From Planctomycetota bacterium (GTDB taxonomy: Bacteria > Planctomycetota > Planctomycetia > Planctomycetales > Planctomycetaceae): a DNA stretch of 33,192 nucleotides. The stretch is taken from NCBI GenBank assembly GCA_027623235.1, contig JAQBVJ010000082.1, positions 1 to 33,192 on the forward strand. The letters run 5' to 3'. Position numbers and translations under genes: made by a program. Numbering within the stretch: position 1 is the stretch's first letter; the number at the start of each line of letters is the position of its first letter. The notes below the pieces were generated by a model that saw only the letters and a program-made list of their open reading frames with translations, was not told where the DNA came from and did no database searches. This document shows positions 22,736-31,375 of this stretch, one piece after another.

Positions 22736-25111
22736 ATGCCACGACCCCGATGTCTCGCTGCGTTTCTTCTGGTTCTTGCCGCTGTCTTTGCCACTTCGCC
22801 CGCGCGAGCTCAGGTCGATCTTGGACTGCAGTTTGGAGGCGGCGACGACGAAAATTCATTCGGCAAAACCGAGCTGAAGGTCACGCTGGAGCCGAAAGAC
22901 GCGAAGCCCGGCGACATCGTCACGATGAAAGTCGACCTGAACTTCCCGCCGGATTCACACACCTATTCACAGGACAAAGGCTTCGGCGGTCGGACAAAGA
23001 TCACGGTCGAGAAAATCGTTGGCGTCACTGCTCTCGGCGACGGGTTCGTCCCGGACCACAAGCCGGAGTCGAAAGATGACCCCATCCTCGGTCAGGTCGT
23101 CGAGGTTTTTGAAAAGCCCGTCATCTGGACCCGCAAGTTCAAGATCGATCCCAAAGCAAAACTGTCCGATGTGCTGCTCGAAGGAAAAATCAGTTTCCAG
23201 GTCTGCGATAAGGACACCTGCAAGCCGAACCTCGAAAAGTTTTCGTTGAGGCTCACTGAGCCTCCGAAAGCTGTCTTCGAAAGCCGCTTTCCGGAACCCG
23301 GTGCCAGGAGCAAACCGGTCCAGTGGATCGTCACGCTCTCTCCGAAGAATGCGAAGGTTGGTGAGAAAGTCACGTTGAAGCTCGCTGCGAAAATCGATGG
23401 CGGGTACCACCTCTTTGGTCTCGACCAGGACTCGAAGAACCTTGGTCTGCCGACCCGCATCACTGAAAGATTCTTGACCGGGCTGAAACCCAGCGGCGAG
23501 GGATTCCGCCAGGACCGGAAGTCGGAAGTCCATTTTGAGAACGACAACGGCAAGAAACTCGAGCAGCGGTACCACCATAAGGAAGTGTCCTTCTTTCGAG
23601 ATTACGTCGTCACCAAAGACGGAGCGGCCGGCTATGGCGTCGCCGGCCAGGCCCGCTTTCAATTCTGCGACGCCAACAGTTGCACGCCGGGCAAAGTCGA
23701 CTTCTCCCTCGGCACGGTCAACGCCAGCGCGACTCCTGTCGGAACCTCTGGCACCGGAGCGACCAGCGAACAGGGAACCGGCGCATCCACGACCGCATCC
23801 ACAACCGGCGCGGCCGCTGCGGGAGGACTTCTTCAAAAACTGGAGATCCGCGAGCCGGGTGGAGCCGACAAAGACGCCACGCTGGCCACGTACCTTCTTT
23901 ACGCATTTCTGGGCGGGCTGATCCTCAACGTGATGCCGTGCGTCCTGCCGGTCATCGCGATCAAGGTTCTCAGTTTCGTCCAGCAGGCCGGCGAGGATCG
24001 CAGGCAGATTCTGATGCTCAACGCGACGTACTCGCTGGGAGTTGTCTTCGTCTTTCTCTTCCTTGCCACGATGTCTGCCTTTGCGAGCTGGGGCTGGGGA
24101 GGGCTGTTCGAGCGGGCGGAATTCAGCATCACCATCACAGCCTTCGTGTTCGTGATGGCTCTCAGTCTGCTGGGCGTCTTCGAGATTCCGATCCCCGGCT
24201 TCGTCGGCAACGCCGCGGGAACGACAAAGAAAGAAGGCCCGACCGGAGCATTCCTCACCGGAGTCTTCGCGACGATCCTGGCAACACCCTGCACCGGGCC
24301 GTTTATGGGGACGGCTCTGGCGTGGTCGGTCAAACAGACTCCGGCCACGATCTACATGGTGTGGGGGATGATGGGCGTCGGCATGTCCACGCCGTATCTG
24401 TTGTTCGGCCTCTTCCCGGGAGCCGTCAAGTACCTGCCAAAACCTGGCAACTGGATGGTGACTTTCAAGCAGGTTTCCGGCTTCGTACTGCTGGGCACGG
24501 TGGTGTTTCTGCTTTACGGGCTGAGCGATAAATACGTCATCCCGACTTTGATCATGCTGCTCGGCCTGGGTGTCGGGCTGTGGATGATCGGCAACCTCTA
24601 CAACCTGTCTTCACCGAAGTCGTGGCGAATCAAGATGCGAGTTTTCGCCCTCGTTGTTGCCGGTTTGATTTCCAGCCTGGGCTACTACATGGCCACGGCC
24701 GAAGATCACCTCAAGTGGAAGCCGTACTCCGAAGAGACGCTCGCACAGAAAATGAAAGAGGGCAACATCGTGATGGTCGACTTCACGGCCGACTGGTGAG
24801 CGACCTGCCACACGGTCGAAGGGCTCACGCTCAACACGGCCGAGACGGCGGGCGTCGTCTCCAGAAACGAAATTGTCACTCTCCAGGCAGACATGAGCGA
24901 TCTGGATAGTCAGATCTACGCAGAGTCCCAGGCAACTCTCGAAGCGCTCGGCAAGGAAGGCCTGCCGGCCCTGGCAATCTTCTCGCCAGCGAACCCGCGA
25001 AAGCCCATTGTGCTGCACTCCGCCTGGACGAAAGCCACGCTGCTTGAGCAGCTCGCCATCGTGGTTGAGGAAAACAAAAAAATGCCGGGGCAGTCAGTGA
25101 CAACCAAGTGA
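22736..25111 (+). CDS. DsbD-type thiol:disulfide reductase, probable selenoprotein
   Basis: A 791-residue DsbD homologue if the in-frame UGA at 24797-24799 is read through as selenocysteine (residue 688). DsbD carries electrons from cytoplasmic thioredoxin across the inner membrane to periplasmic thiols. Layout: signal peptide (1-25, ending ARA); two successive N-terminal periplasmic domains, each with a Cys pair (C157/C162 and C311/C316); a Gly/Thr/Ala linker; the multi-pass transmembrane domain with its cysteines in NVMPCVLP (C402) and ATPCTGP (C519); then a thioredoxin domain starting VMVDFTADW-U688-A-T-C691-H and continuing with GLPALAIF, the cis-proline segment. The UGA sits exactly at the first active-site Cys. 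Start at the ATG 22736, with AAAGGGA 5 bp upstream; the frame from 22616 would bury the signal peptide. A nonsense mutation or sequencing error would instead leave a truncated 687-residue product ending at 24799. The amidohydrolase gene follows after 21 bp. Confidence 0.85.
24796..24842 (+). promoter_or_regulatory. Hairpin region after UGA, possible SECIS
   Basis: Two mutually exclusive folds are visible. Fold A: GUGAGC (24796-24801, containing the UGA) pairs with GCUCAC (24823-24828), with an inner GACC/GGUC stem (24802-24805/24814-24817) and an 8-nt loop UGCCACAC whose second base is G. Fold B: CGGUCG (24813-24818) pairs with CGGCCG (24837-24842, one G-U), with an inner GGGC/GCUC stem and loop UCAC. 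Bacterial SECIS elements usually place the apical loop about 16-37 nt after UGA with an early G. Fold A has the G but is too close; fold B is at the right distance but lacks the G. Confidence 0.35.
24797..24799 (+). other. In-frame UGA, candidate selenocysteine codon
   Basis: UGA replaces the codon for the first cysteine of the thioredoxin CxxC site, giving W-U-A-T-C-H. The same frame stays open for 103 codons afterwards and encodes a normal thioredoxin domain. Several other genes in the window end in TGA (the wzc-like, sigma factor, first DUF1501 and amidohydrolase genes), so UGA is not a general sense codon here. Confidence 0.75.
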
Positions 25112-25132
25112 TTCAGAGAGCAGGGCGAGCGG

Positions 25133-25981
25133 ATGATTGTCGATGTCCACAGCCACGCCTGGGAATATCCGCGGCACTTCACCGACGACTTCCGGCAACA
25201 GGCAAAGCGAGCCAAGGCCGGCGTTGAGCTCGACCTGACCGTGCGTCTGTCCGAGTACCTGGAGTCGGCTTCGACGGCCGACTGGACGATCGTCTTCGGC
25301 GGCAAGGCACGGCTCTGCGGGCTGTGGGTCGACGACCAGTACGTCGCGGACTATGTCGCGAAGGCTCTGGATCGGCTGATCGGGTATCTGTCACTCGACC
25401 CGACACAGAACGGCTGGCAGGACGAGATGCGGCAAGGACATCAGGAGCTCGGCCTGCGAGGCATCAAGCTGATGCCGATGTACGCCGGCTTCCGCCCGGA
25501 CGAGAGCCGTCTCGATCCGCTTTGGGAGTACGCGACCGAGAACTCGCTGCCCGTGCTGCTGCACACGGGAACGACGTTTCTTGCGCAGGCTCCGCTGGAA
25601 TGCACGCTGCCGCGTCATCTGGATCCGGTCGCAATCCGGTTTCCCGACGTGAAGATCATCGCCGCTCACGTGGGCCATCCGTACGAGCCGGAGTGCATCG
25701 CCGTGATCCGCAAACACCCGAACGTCTACGCCGACATCAGTGCCCTGCACTACCGCCCGTTTCAGCTTTACAACAGCCTGATCCTGGTTCAGGAATACGG
25801 TGTCTGGGACAAGCTGCTGTTCGGCAGCGACTACCCGTTCACAACGGTCGATGCTTCGATCGAGGGTCTTCGCAACCTCAACAACCAGCTTGAGGGAACG
25901 AAGCTGCCGCGACTGGATGAGCAACAGATCGAAGCGCTGATCCACCGCGACAGCCTCGAAATCCTCGGCCTGACTCAATGA
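25133..25981 (+). CDS. Amidohydrolase-family TIM-barrel protein
   Basis: A 282-residue metal-dependent hydrolase of the amidohydrolase-2 family, which includes decarboxylases and lactonases. The HxH motif (VDVHSHAW, H6 and H8) opens the barrel. A central LLHTGTTF strand and AAHVGHPYEPE give further histidines, and the late LLFGSDYPF supplies the conserved Asp. There is no signal peptide, so it is probably cytoplasmic. It begins 21 bp after the DsbD-like stop and is likely co-transcribed with it, although no functional link is obvious. The substrate is unknown; the short form without a large lid suggests a small carboxylate or ring-fission product. Start at the ATG 25133 with a purine-rich leader (GGGCGAGCGG). 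Confidence 0.9.
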   Translation: MIVDVHSHAWEYPRHFTDDFRQQAKRAKAGVELDLTVRLSEYLESASTADWTIVFGGKARLCGLWVDDQYVADYVAKALDRLIGYLSLDPTQNGWQDEMRQGHQELGLRGIKLMPMYAGFRPDESRLDPLWEYATENSLPVLLHTGTTFLAQAPLECTLPRHLDPVAIRFPDVKIIAAHVGHPYEPECIAVIRKHPNVYADISALHYRPFQLYNSLILVQEYGVWDKLLFGSDYPFTTVDASIEGLRNLNNQLEGTKLPRLDEQQIEALIHRDSLEILGLTQ

Positions 25982-26000
25982 GTGCAGATTGAGGAAGTAG

Positions 26001-26049
26001 CAAGCAGGGCCGGTCCCGTCGCGTAACGAACGTTCGACCGGACGGCTTG
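26001..26049. terminator. Inverted repeat between convergent genes
   Basis: CCGGTC (26010-26015) pairs with GACCGG (26036-26041), and outside it CAAGC (26001-26005) with GCTTG (26045-26049). The 20-nt loop holds a smaller AACG/CGTT pair. It lies between the amidohydrolase (+) and PQQ-propeller (-) genes. It lacks T tracts, so a bidirectional terminator role is only possible. Confidence 0.35.
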
Positions 26050-26082
26050 CGCCGTGTAGTTACCGTGCGCTGTCGGCTGACT

Positions 26083-27324
26083 TTACTTCCTGCCGAAGCA
26101 GAAGATCTCGCCCTCGGTGCCTTCCGCTCCGATAACGAGGACTCTCTCGCCGACGGCCGGAGACGCCGTCACCGAGCGGCCCAGCTTCATCTTCCAGCGT
26201 TGTTTGCCGTCCTTCAGGCCGACCTCGTAAACGTGGCCGTCGTTCGAGCCGACGAAGACTCGGCTTCCGCTCACGACGACGGGCGAGCTGTTGATCTGCC
26301 CGCGGCTCATGAAGACCCATTTGCGTTCGCCGGTTTTCCGGTCCAGGCAGTGCAGTTGCTTGTCCTGGCAGCCGACGATGACGACCTCGTTTGTGACGGC
26401 GGCGGACGAGTGGTACGGCAGCTCGCCTTTTGATTCCTTGTAAGTCCACGCGACTTCCTGAGTCGTCAGGTCGATCGCCATCACCTCGCTTTCGTGCGTG
26501 CCGACGTAAAGCATGTTGCCCAGCACAGCCGGCGAGGCAATCAGGAAGCGTTCGAGGTTCATGTCGAACTCTTCCTTGCCCGTCGTGATGTTGATCGCGC
26601 GGAGGTGCTGATCGCAGCCGGTCACGAAGGTGAGGTTTCCGGCGATGGCGGGTGAGCCGTTGATCCGGTCGGCCGTGTCGAACTTCCATGCGACCTTGCC
26701 GGTCGCAATCTCGACCCCGTACAGCGTGTAGTCGTACGAACCGACGATCGCGACGTCCCCTACGACGGCGGCCGACGCAATGATCTCGGCATTGGTCGGG
26801 ATCTTCCATTTCTGCTTGCCGGTTTTCCGGTCGATCCCGTGGAAGAAACCGTCCTCGTCGCCGACTAGAATCGTATCGCCATGCACGGTGGGCGAGGCCT
26901 GAAACGCCGGGATAAAGTCGTTCGGCTTTTTCTTTTCGGCTGAGAAATACGTCCAGACTTTCTTACCGGTCTTCCGTTCGAGACACAGCAGCTCACCGCC
27001 GAAAGTTCCCGCGTAAACGTGGTCGCCGACGATCGCGGCCGTTGCGGTCACTCCGTCCTGCACGGGCAGCTTCCATAGCAGTTCGAGCTTGTCCGGCAGG
27101 TCGCTCGTCGCGATGCCTCGCAGCTCGTTGCCGTTGCGGAAGGACGTCCAGCTTCCCGCCGTTCTGGTCTCGCCAGAGGTCGGAGCGGGAGCAGGATTCG
27201 GTTTCTTGTCTTCAGCAGGCAGACCTGAGCCGCCGCTCACCGACAGTCCTGCGGCCAGGGCCGCGGACGTCCGGCAGAAGTCACGTCGAGTCAGGCTTCG
27301 GTCATCGTTTCGGAAAACGCGCAT
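26083..27324 (-). CDS. Tat-exported PQQ-like beta-propeller protein
   Basis: A 413-residue outer protein made of repeated PQQ-like (WD40-like) blades. A twin-arginine signal (LTRRDFCRTSAALAAG, R13 and R14) targets it to the periplasm, followed by a Pro-rich spacer. From about residue 55 onward, seven or so blades each show the pattern of a Val-Gly strand, a Tyr-Gly/Ser-x turn, a Leu-Tyr or Leu-x-Cys-Leu strand and a Thr-Gly-Lys turn (for example YAGTFGGELLCLERKTGKKVW). No dehydrogenase domain or PQQ-enzyme active site is present, so it may be structural or a BamB-like scaffold rather than an enzyme. Start at the ATG 27324, GGAG 8 bp upstream. The first 34 bp overlap the alcohol dehydrogenase gene in another frame. 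Confidence 0.88.
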   Translation of the reverse strand: MRVFRNDDRSLTRRDFCRTSAALAAGLSVSGGSGLPAEDKKPNPAPAPTSGETRTAGSWTSFRNGNELRGIATSDLPDKLELLWKLPVQDGVTATAAIVGDHVYAGTFGGELLCLERKTGKKVWTYFSAEKKKPNDFIPAFQASPTVHGDTILVGDEDGFFHGIDRKTGKQKWKIPTNAEIIASAAVVGDVAIVGSYDYTLYGVEIATGKVAWKFDTADRINGSPAIAGNLTFVTGCDQHLRAINITTGKEEFDMNLERFLIASPAVLGNMLYVGTHESEVMAIDLTTQEVAWTYKESKGELPYHSSAAVTNEVVIVGCQDKQLHCLDRKTGERKWVFMSRGQINSSPVVVSGSRVFVGSNDGHVYEVGLKDGKQRWKMKLGRSVTASPAVGERVLVIGAEGTEGEIFCFGRK

Positions 27325-28490
27325 TCGTATAACTCCGTCAAAGAGGTAACGTTGACGGGACGGGGGTTGAATGTTCCGGTCCACTGTTTCGCCGCTTCCT
27401 CGGCCATCGTCGGGATCAGATCCCGCGTCACCGAAGCCGCTTCAAGACTTGTGGGGAGGCTCCAGCTTCGCACGACTGATCGCACATAGCGAGCCAGTTT
27501 ATCCGCGGCGTCAGGATCTTCTGCCGAGCAAAGTCCGATGTCCGCCGCGAGGTCTCCGTAAAGCAGTGCGACGGCTTCGTCTGCCGCGTTGAATCGAATC
27601 ACGTGAGGCAGCATCACTCCGATGGCCACTCCGTGCGTTAAATTGAAATGAGCTGACAATGGATTCGCCAGAGCGTGCGTCGCGCCGAGCATCGAGTTCT
27701 CAATCGCCGCGCCGGCCAGGTGAGATCCGACGATCATCGCGCCGCGAGCTTCCACATCGGTCGGGTCTTCGAGAACTCGCGGAAACGCTCTCGCCAGCAA
27801 CCGCCAGGACTCGCGGCTGAACAACTGCGAGACTGGGTTCCGCTTCGTCGTCACGTAAGTTTCCAGGGCGTGGCTGATCGCATCGATGCCGGTCACCGCA
27901 GTCACGCTGGCGGGCATCGTTACAGTCAGTTCCGGGTCCAGCAGAGCGATCCGGCAGGCGGCCTTCTTATCTCCACAGGCCATCTTCATGTGAGTTTCGG
28001 CGTTCGCGATGAGGGCAAACGACTGAGCTTCGCTGCCCGTCCCGGCAGTCGTCGGCACGGCAATCATCGGCAGCATCGGCTTCGTCGCTTTGCCGACTCC
28101 CCAGTAGTCCGCCATCTGGCCACCGTTGGTGAGCAGGAAGTTCACTCCCTTCGCGCAGTCCATACTGCTGCCACCGCCGAGCCCGATGATGAGGTCCACT
28201 TCAGCCGCCCGAGCCACTTTCAGTCCCGCGGCGACGTCGTCGGTTGTCGGGTTCGGATGAACGTCGTCAAAAATCGTGACCTCAAGCCCGGCCGACGAAA
28301 GCGCTTCCAGAGCTCGATCCTCATGCCCGGCTTTTTTCAGTCCCTTGTCCGTCACGAGGAACGCTCGACTGCCCAGTTCCTTTGCCAGCTCGCCAAGTCG
28401 CGACAGCACACCTGGCCCGAACACGACGCGCGTACGCGGGTCGAAATCGAAGGCAGCAAGCGTATCCGAGGCGGGCAGAACGTCGGTCAT
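27291..28490 (-). CDS. Iron-containing alcohol dehydrogenase
   Basis: A 399-residue group III, iron-dependent alcohol dehydrogenase. The nucleotide-binding half has FGPGVLSRLGEL, the HPNPTTDDV segment near 78-86 and the dinucleotide loop GLGGGSSMDCAKG at about 103-115. The C-terminal half contains IDAISHALE and GATHALANPLSAHFNLTHG, which carry the conserved Asp and His ligands of iron. It interconverts an alcohol and an aldehyde with NAD(H); the specific substrate is not indicated. Start at the ATG 28490: the longer frame to 28688 adds an Arg/Cys-rich extension with no family counterpart. Its 3' end overlaps the start of the PQQ-propeller gene by 34 bp, suggesting co-transcription and coupled translation. 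Confidence 0.92.
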   Translation of the reverse strand: MTDVLPASDTLAAFDFDPRTRVVFGPGVLSRLGELAKELGSRAFLVTDKGLKKAGHEDRALEALSSAGLEVTIFDDVHPNPTTDDVAAGLKVARAAEVDLIIGLGGGSSMDCAKGVNFLLTNGGQMADYWGVGKATKPMLPMIAVPTTAGTGSEAQSFALIANAETHMKMACGDKKAACRIALLDPELTVTMPASVTAVTGIDAISHALETYVTTKRNPVSQLFSRESWRLLARAFPRVLEDPTDVEARGAMIVGSHLAGAAIENSMLGATHALANPLSAHFNLTHGVAIGVMLPHVIRFNAADEAVALLYGDLAADIGLCSAEDPDAADKLARYVRSVVRSWSLPTSLEAASVTRDLIPTMAEEAAKQWTGTFNPRPVNVTSLTELYECAFSETMTEA

Positions 28491-28742
28491 GAAGGGTGAA
28501 GACTGTGAGTGAGATTGGGCGGGATTTGAGTGAGGCCGGTGCGTTAGCCGGGGCTCGCGGGGGACCGGAAATTCTACGAGTGGTAATCGACAATCGCAAA
28601 CTGCACGACAGAACGGAGCAACAGACCAGCAGGAGAAGCGTCGGCTGGCATTGAGGAAGATCCTGTCATTCCGGCCGGGAATCCACATTACGCTCGAAAC
28701 AGGCCGATCGTTGTCAGGGCCGTTCGCAGTCGTAGATCGAGG

Positions 28743-29204
28743 TTACTCCGTGACCTGGACGATCGCCTCGACTTCAACCGAAATGTTCCCCGGAAGAGAT
28801 CCCATTCCGATCGCGCTGCGGGCCGCGCGGCCGGGATCGCCGAAGACCTCGACCATCAGATCGCTGAACCCGTTCATGACTTTCGGGTGAGTTTCAAAAT
28901 CCGGCGCGGCATTGACCATGCCGAGCACCTTGACGACCCGTTTGACTCGATCGAGGCTGCCGAGGTTGGCTCGCAGCGTAGCGAGCATCGCCAGACCGAC
29001 TTGTCGAGCGGCCACGTAGCCGTCTTCTTCAGAGACCTCCGAACCAACCCGCCCTTTGAGCATCTGCCCATCCGGCTTGAGAGGTCCGTGCCCGGACACG
29101 TAGCAGATGTCGCCAACCTGGACCATCGGCGTGTAATTGCCGCCGGGTGCAGGGGCTTCGGGAAGTTCCAGTCCAAGTTCGGTCACGCGTGCTTCGGCGC
29201 TCAT
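28743..29204 (-). CDS. RidA/YjgF/YER057c family protein
   Basis: A 153-residue member of the RidA family. Classical RidA deaminates reactive enamine/imine intermediates such as 2-aminoacrylate; many subgroups have other or unknown roles. The family fold shows in LELPEAPAPGGNYTPMVQVG near the start, CYVSGHGP near 33-40, the helix ARQVGLAMLATLRANLG, and the C-terminal AARSAIGMGSLPGNISVEVE strand with the arginine expected to bind the substrate carboxylate. It is longer than core RidA (about 130 residues) and resembles the YjgH-like extended subgroup. Start at the ATG 29204; the upstream extension to 29387 lacks homology. A gap of about 250 bp separates it from the alcohol dehydrogenase gene. 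Confidence 0.9.
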   Translation of the reverse strand: MSAEARVTELGLELPEAPAPGGNYTPMVQVGDICYVSGHGPLKPDGQMLKGRVGSEVSEEDGYVAARQVGLAMLATLRANLGSLDRVKRVVKVLGMVNAAPDFETHPKVMNGFSDLMVEVFGDPGRAARSAIGMGSLPGNISVEVEAIVQVTE

Positions 29205-29499
29205 GGGAGCTCTTTCAGTGTGGCAGGATCGAGATCTGAATCTGAGACGACGCCCGCACGATACGCAGTGGCGAGGGGTTGTCCAGCGTGGAACGCAGTC
29301 CGCCGACAGTGTCAGGTCAGCTCGACAGAACGATGCGCGGCTGAGTTCCGGCCCGATGTTTTCCTGGCAGTCCGTTGAAAAAACCAAACATCAGATAGCG
29401 GAGCGGAGCAAGCCGCCCGGTTTTGCATGGAAAAACGCGCCCCGACAAGAAGGCAGCGAAACAACAAAGCCAACGATCAGCTCTATCGACGAATGTGCC

Positions 29500-29925
29500 A
29501 TGCAACGAAAGCGAATTCGTCGGTTGATCTTGCCGTGTTCGACGAAATCTCCGACACGTCTTGTTTGTTTCGGAAGCTCAATCACGGAGTCAACAATTTC
29601 AATTCGTCAAATCCAAACATTGGCACTCGCTGCATCACTGCTGCTGATCTGCGGCTGTGGTGGCTCTGCGGGTGGCATGCTGTCGACGGGCCGAACTGTT
29701 TTCACGCATTCCGATTCTGTCTCTCTGGAATCAACGTTTTCGCAGGACACCGCAACGATCAAAACCGCAGGCAAGACGATTGTGGTAGCACCCCAAAGCC
29801 TGATCGTCGATGGAGTGACAGTCGCTGACATCGCCGAAAACGTTTCTAAGGTTGACGTATCCGTAAAACGAGGCGTAGTCACGTTTGTCGCCGATGGCAG
29901 GCCCGTTGAGACCACTTTTCGTTAA
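29500..29925 (+). CDS. Small putative lipoprotein, start uncertain
   Basis: A frame ending at 29925 contains a strong lipoprotein signal: hydrophobic LALAASLLLICGCGG, with a lipobox Cys. About 75 residues of beta-rich sequence (DTATIKTAGKTIVV, VDGVTVADIAENVSKVDVSV) follow with no recognised domain. The ATG at 29500 gives 141 residues but leaves an unusually long basic lead of about 45 residues before the hydrophobic core, and no ribosome binding site precedes it. A non-ATG start closer to 29600, for example an ATT, would give a more normal signal. The signal and codon pattern are coding-like, so I believe a gene exists here, but not its exact 5' end. It may be secreted and tethered to a membrane. 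Confidence 0.5.
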   Translation: MQRKRIRRLILPCSTKSPTRLVCFGSSITESTISIRQIQTLALAASLLLICGCGGSAGGMLSTGRTVFTHSDSVSLESTFSQDTATIKTAGKTIVVAPQSLIVDGVTVADIAENVSKVDVSVKRGVVTFVADGRPVETTFR

Positions 29926-30040
29926 CGTCGTCCGTCCCACAAAGCCACCAACGAACCATTGAATGCTCGGGAGCGGCAGTGGACAGCGGATTTTGAAATC
30001 ATGTCATCTTCCGCCGCCCCGTGATGCAGGTCATTCACGG

Positions 30041-31204
30041 TCATTTCTGCTCCAGGGATTTCGCGAGTGCGTCGAGTTCCGACAGTTTCAGGCGAACGCT
30101 CAGAATGTACGGGGCCTCGCCCTGAGCCCAGTGACCGTAAGTCGTGGTCACGATCGTGCCGTCGGGAAGCAGCTCGACGCCAGGGTAGGCGGTGTCGTAG
30201 GTTTTTGTGTTGTCCTTCAGCCGAACCGAGTACTGACCATCGCGGCCGTTGACGATATCGTCCCAGGTTCCGACCCACGCGACCCAGTCGCCTTCGAACG
30301 GCCGTCCGGCTCGCTTCGCCGTGGGAGAGATACAGCGGAAGCTGATGAACAGTCGCCCGTCCGGCCCGTACTTACCGGTGTGGCGATCGCCGGTCAGAGC
30401 GAGCGGCACTTCGCGAGGCTCGCTCCAGGTTTTGCCTTCGTCTTGAGAAAAGATGACGTGTGAATTCTTCCGCCGTGCGTTTTCCCTCAAGAGCACGGCG
30501 AGCGTTTTTCCATCGGGCGAGCGGATGCAGCCGGGCTCGCACAGATTGACCGCGGCCGATTCAAACACAACTTCGGGAAACGACCACGACAGGCCACCAT
30601 CCTTCGAAGATGTTTTGAAGAGTTTGAATTCCGAGGTCCGCTTGCCGTCCTTCGAGAAGAAGCGACCGTCGTCGTGGAACATCGCCAGGTAGTGCCCGTT
30701 GCCGGTTTTGAGGGCCTCGACAAAACCCATCACGACGATGCCGCCCCAGTCTCCGACTGGTTTGAGTTCGCTCCAGTTCGCCCCGCCGTCTTCCGTCACC
30801 GACAGCCGCGCCGGATAGAGGCCCGACCACATGATGATCCGCTTCGTTCCGTCCGGCCCGATGACCCGGTGCAGCGTCGGTACCTCTCTTGAGGTTGTCC
30901 AACTGGCTGGTGTTGGCAGACGGTCGCTCCACGTCAAGCCGCCGTCACTGCTCCGTTTGTAAACGATGCCGCCGCGGCCGTGGCCTTTCGGATAGACGCA
31001 CAGCATCGACTTGCCGTCTTCCAGAAGGCACGTCGTCGGGTGTCCCAGATACTGTCCGGCTTCGCGGTCAACAACGACCTGACGATGCGGCTGTCCGTCC
31101 AGGTCGAGAGTAGGAATCGGAAATGACTGACTGGATTCCTGCGCGGAGGCGAACGAACAAGACAGCGCAACAACGAGGAAACTCGACGTTCGTTGCAGAT
31201 TCAT
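30041..31204 (-). CDS. Secreted sialidase-like BNR protein
   Basis: A 387-residue protein with a signal peptide (about 1-22, ending SFASAQ) and a six-bladed propeller of the sialidase/BNR superfamily. Four Asp-boxes are visible: SSDGGLTW (85-92), TEDGGANW (137-144), SKDGGLSW (200-207) and SQDEGKTW (253-260, with Glu for Gly). Exo-alpha-sialidases use an arginine triad plus Tyr/Glu; I see candidate Arg residues but cannot assign a full triad, so true sialidase activity is uncertain. In planctomycetes such proteins are common and may act on other sulfated or acidic sugars. Start at the ATG 31204, at the signal peptide. It is divergent from the ceramidase-like gene, sharing a 171-bp spacer. Confidence 0.88.
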   Translation of the reverse strand: MNLQRTSSFLVVALSCSFASAQESSQSFPIPTLDLDGQPHRQVVVDREAGQYLGHPTTCLLEDGKSMLCVYPKGHGRGGIVYKRSSDGGLTWSDRLPTPASWTTSREVPTLHRVIGPDGTKRIIMWSGLYPARLSVTEDGGANWSELKPVGDWGGIVVMGFVEALKTGNGHYLAMFHDDGRFFSKDGKRTSEFKLFKTSSKDGGLSWSFPEVVFESAAVNLCEPGCIRSPDGKTLAVLLRENARRKNSHVIFSQDEGKTWSEPREVPLALTGDRHTGKYGPDGRLFISFRCISPTAKRAGRPFEGDWVAWVGTWDDIVNGRDGQYSVRLKDNTKTYDTAYPGVELLPDGTIVTTTYGHWAQGEAPYILSVRLKLSELDALAKSLEQK

Positions 31205-31375
31205 AGTGACTCCTGATTTCGGTTGATCGCGTGCCGACGGGCGCGAGATTTATTTTGCGAGCGGTCACGGTCGATCGTAGCCGGTCACTCTGGCGCGGGC
31301 GACTCTCGCAGCCGGCAGTTACACTGACCTTGTCGATCGACATGTGGCTCACTGGTGCGAATCGGAAGGAAAGAG

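Noticed and set aside
24842..24861. GAGACG/CGTCTC hairpin as the SECIS element
   Set aside because: The loop begins about 49 nt after the UGA, beyond the usual range for bacterial SECIS elements.
24800..25111. Separate small thioredoxin-like gene starting at ATG 24893
   Set aside because: The reading frame is continuous with the DsbD-like gene across the UGA, and the residues between 24800 and 24893 form the thioredoxin active site and first helix. A start at 24893 would remove the active site.
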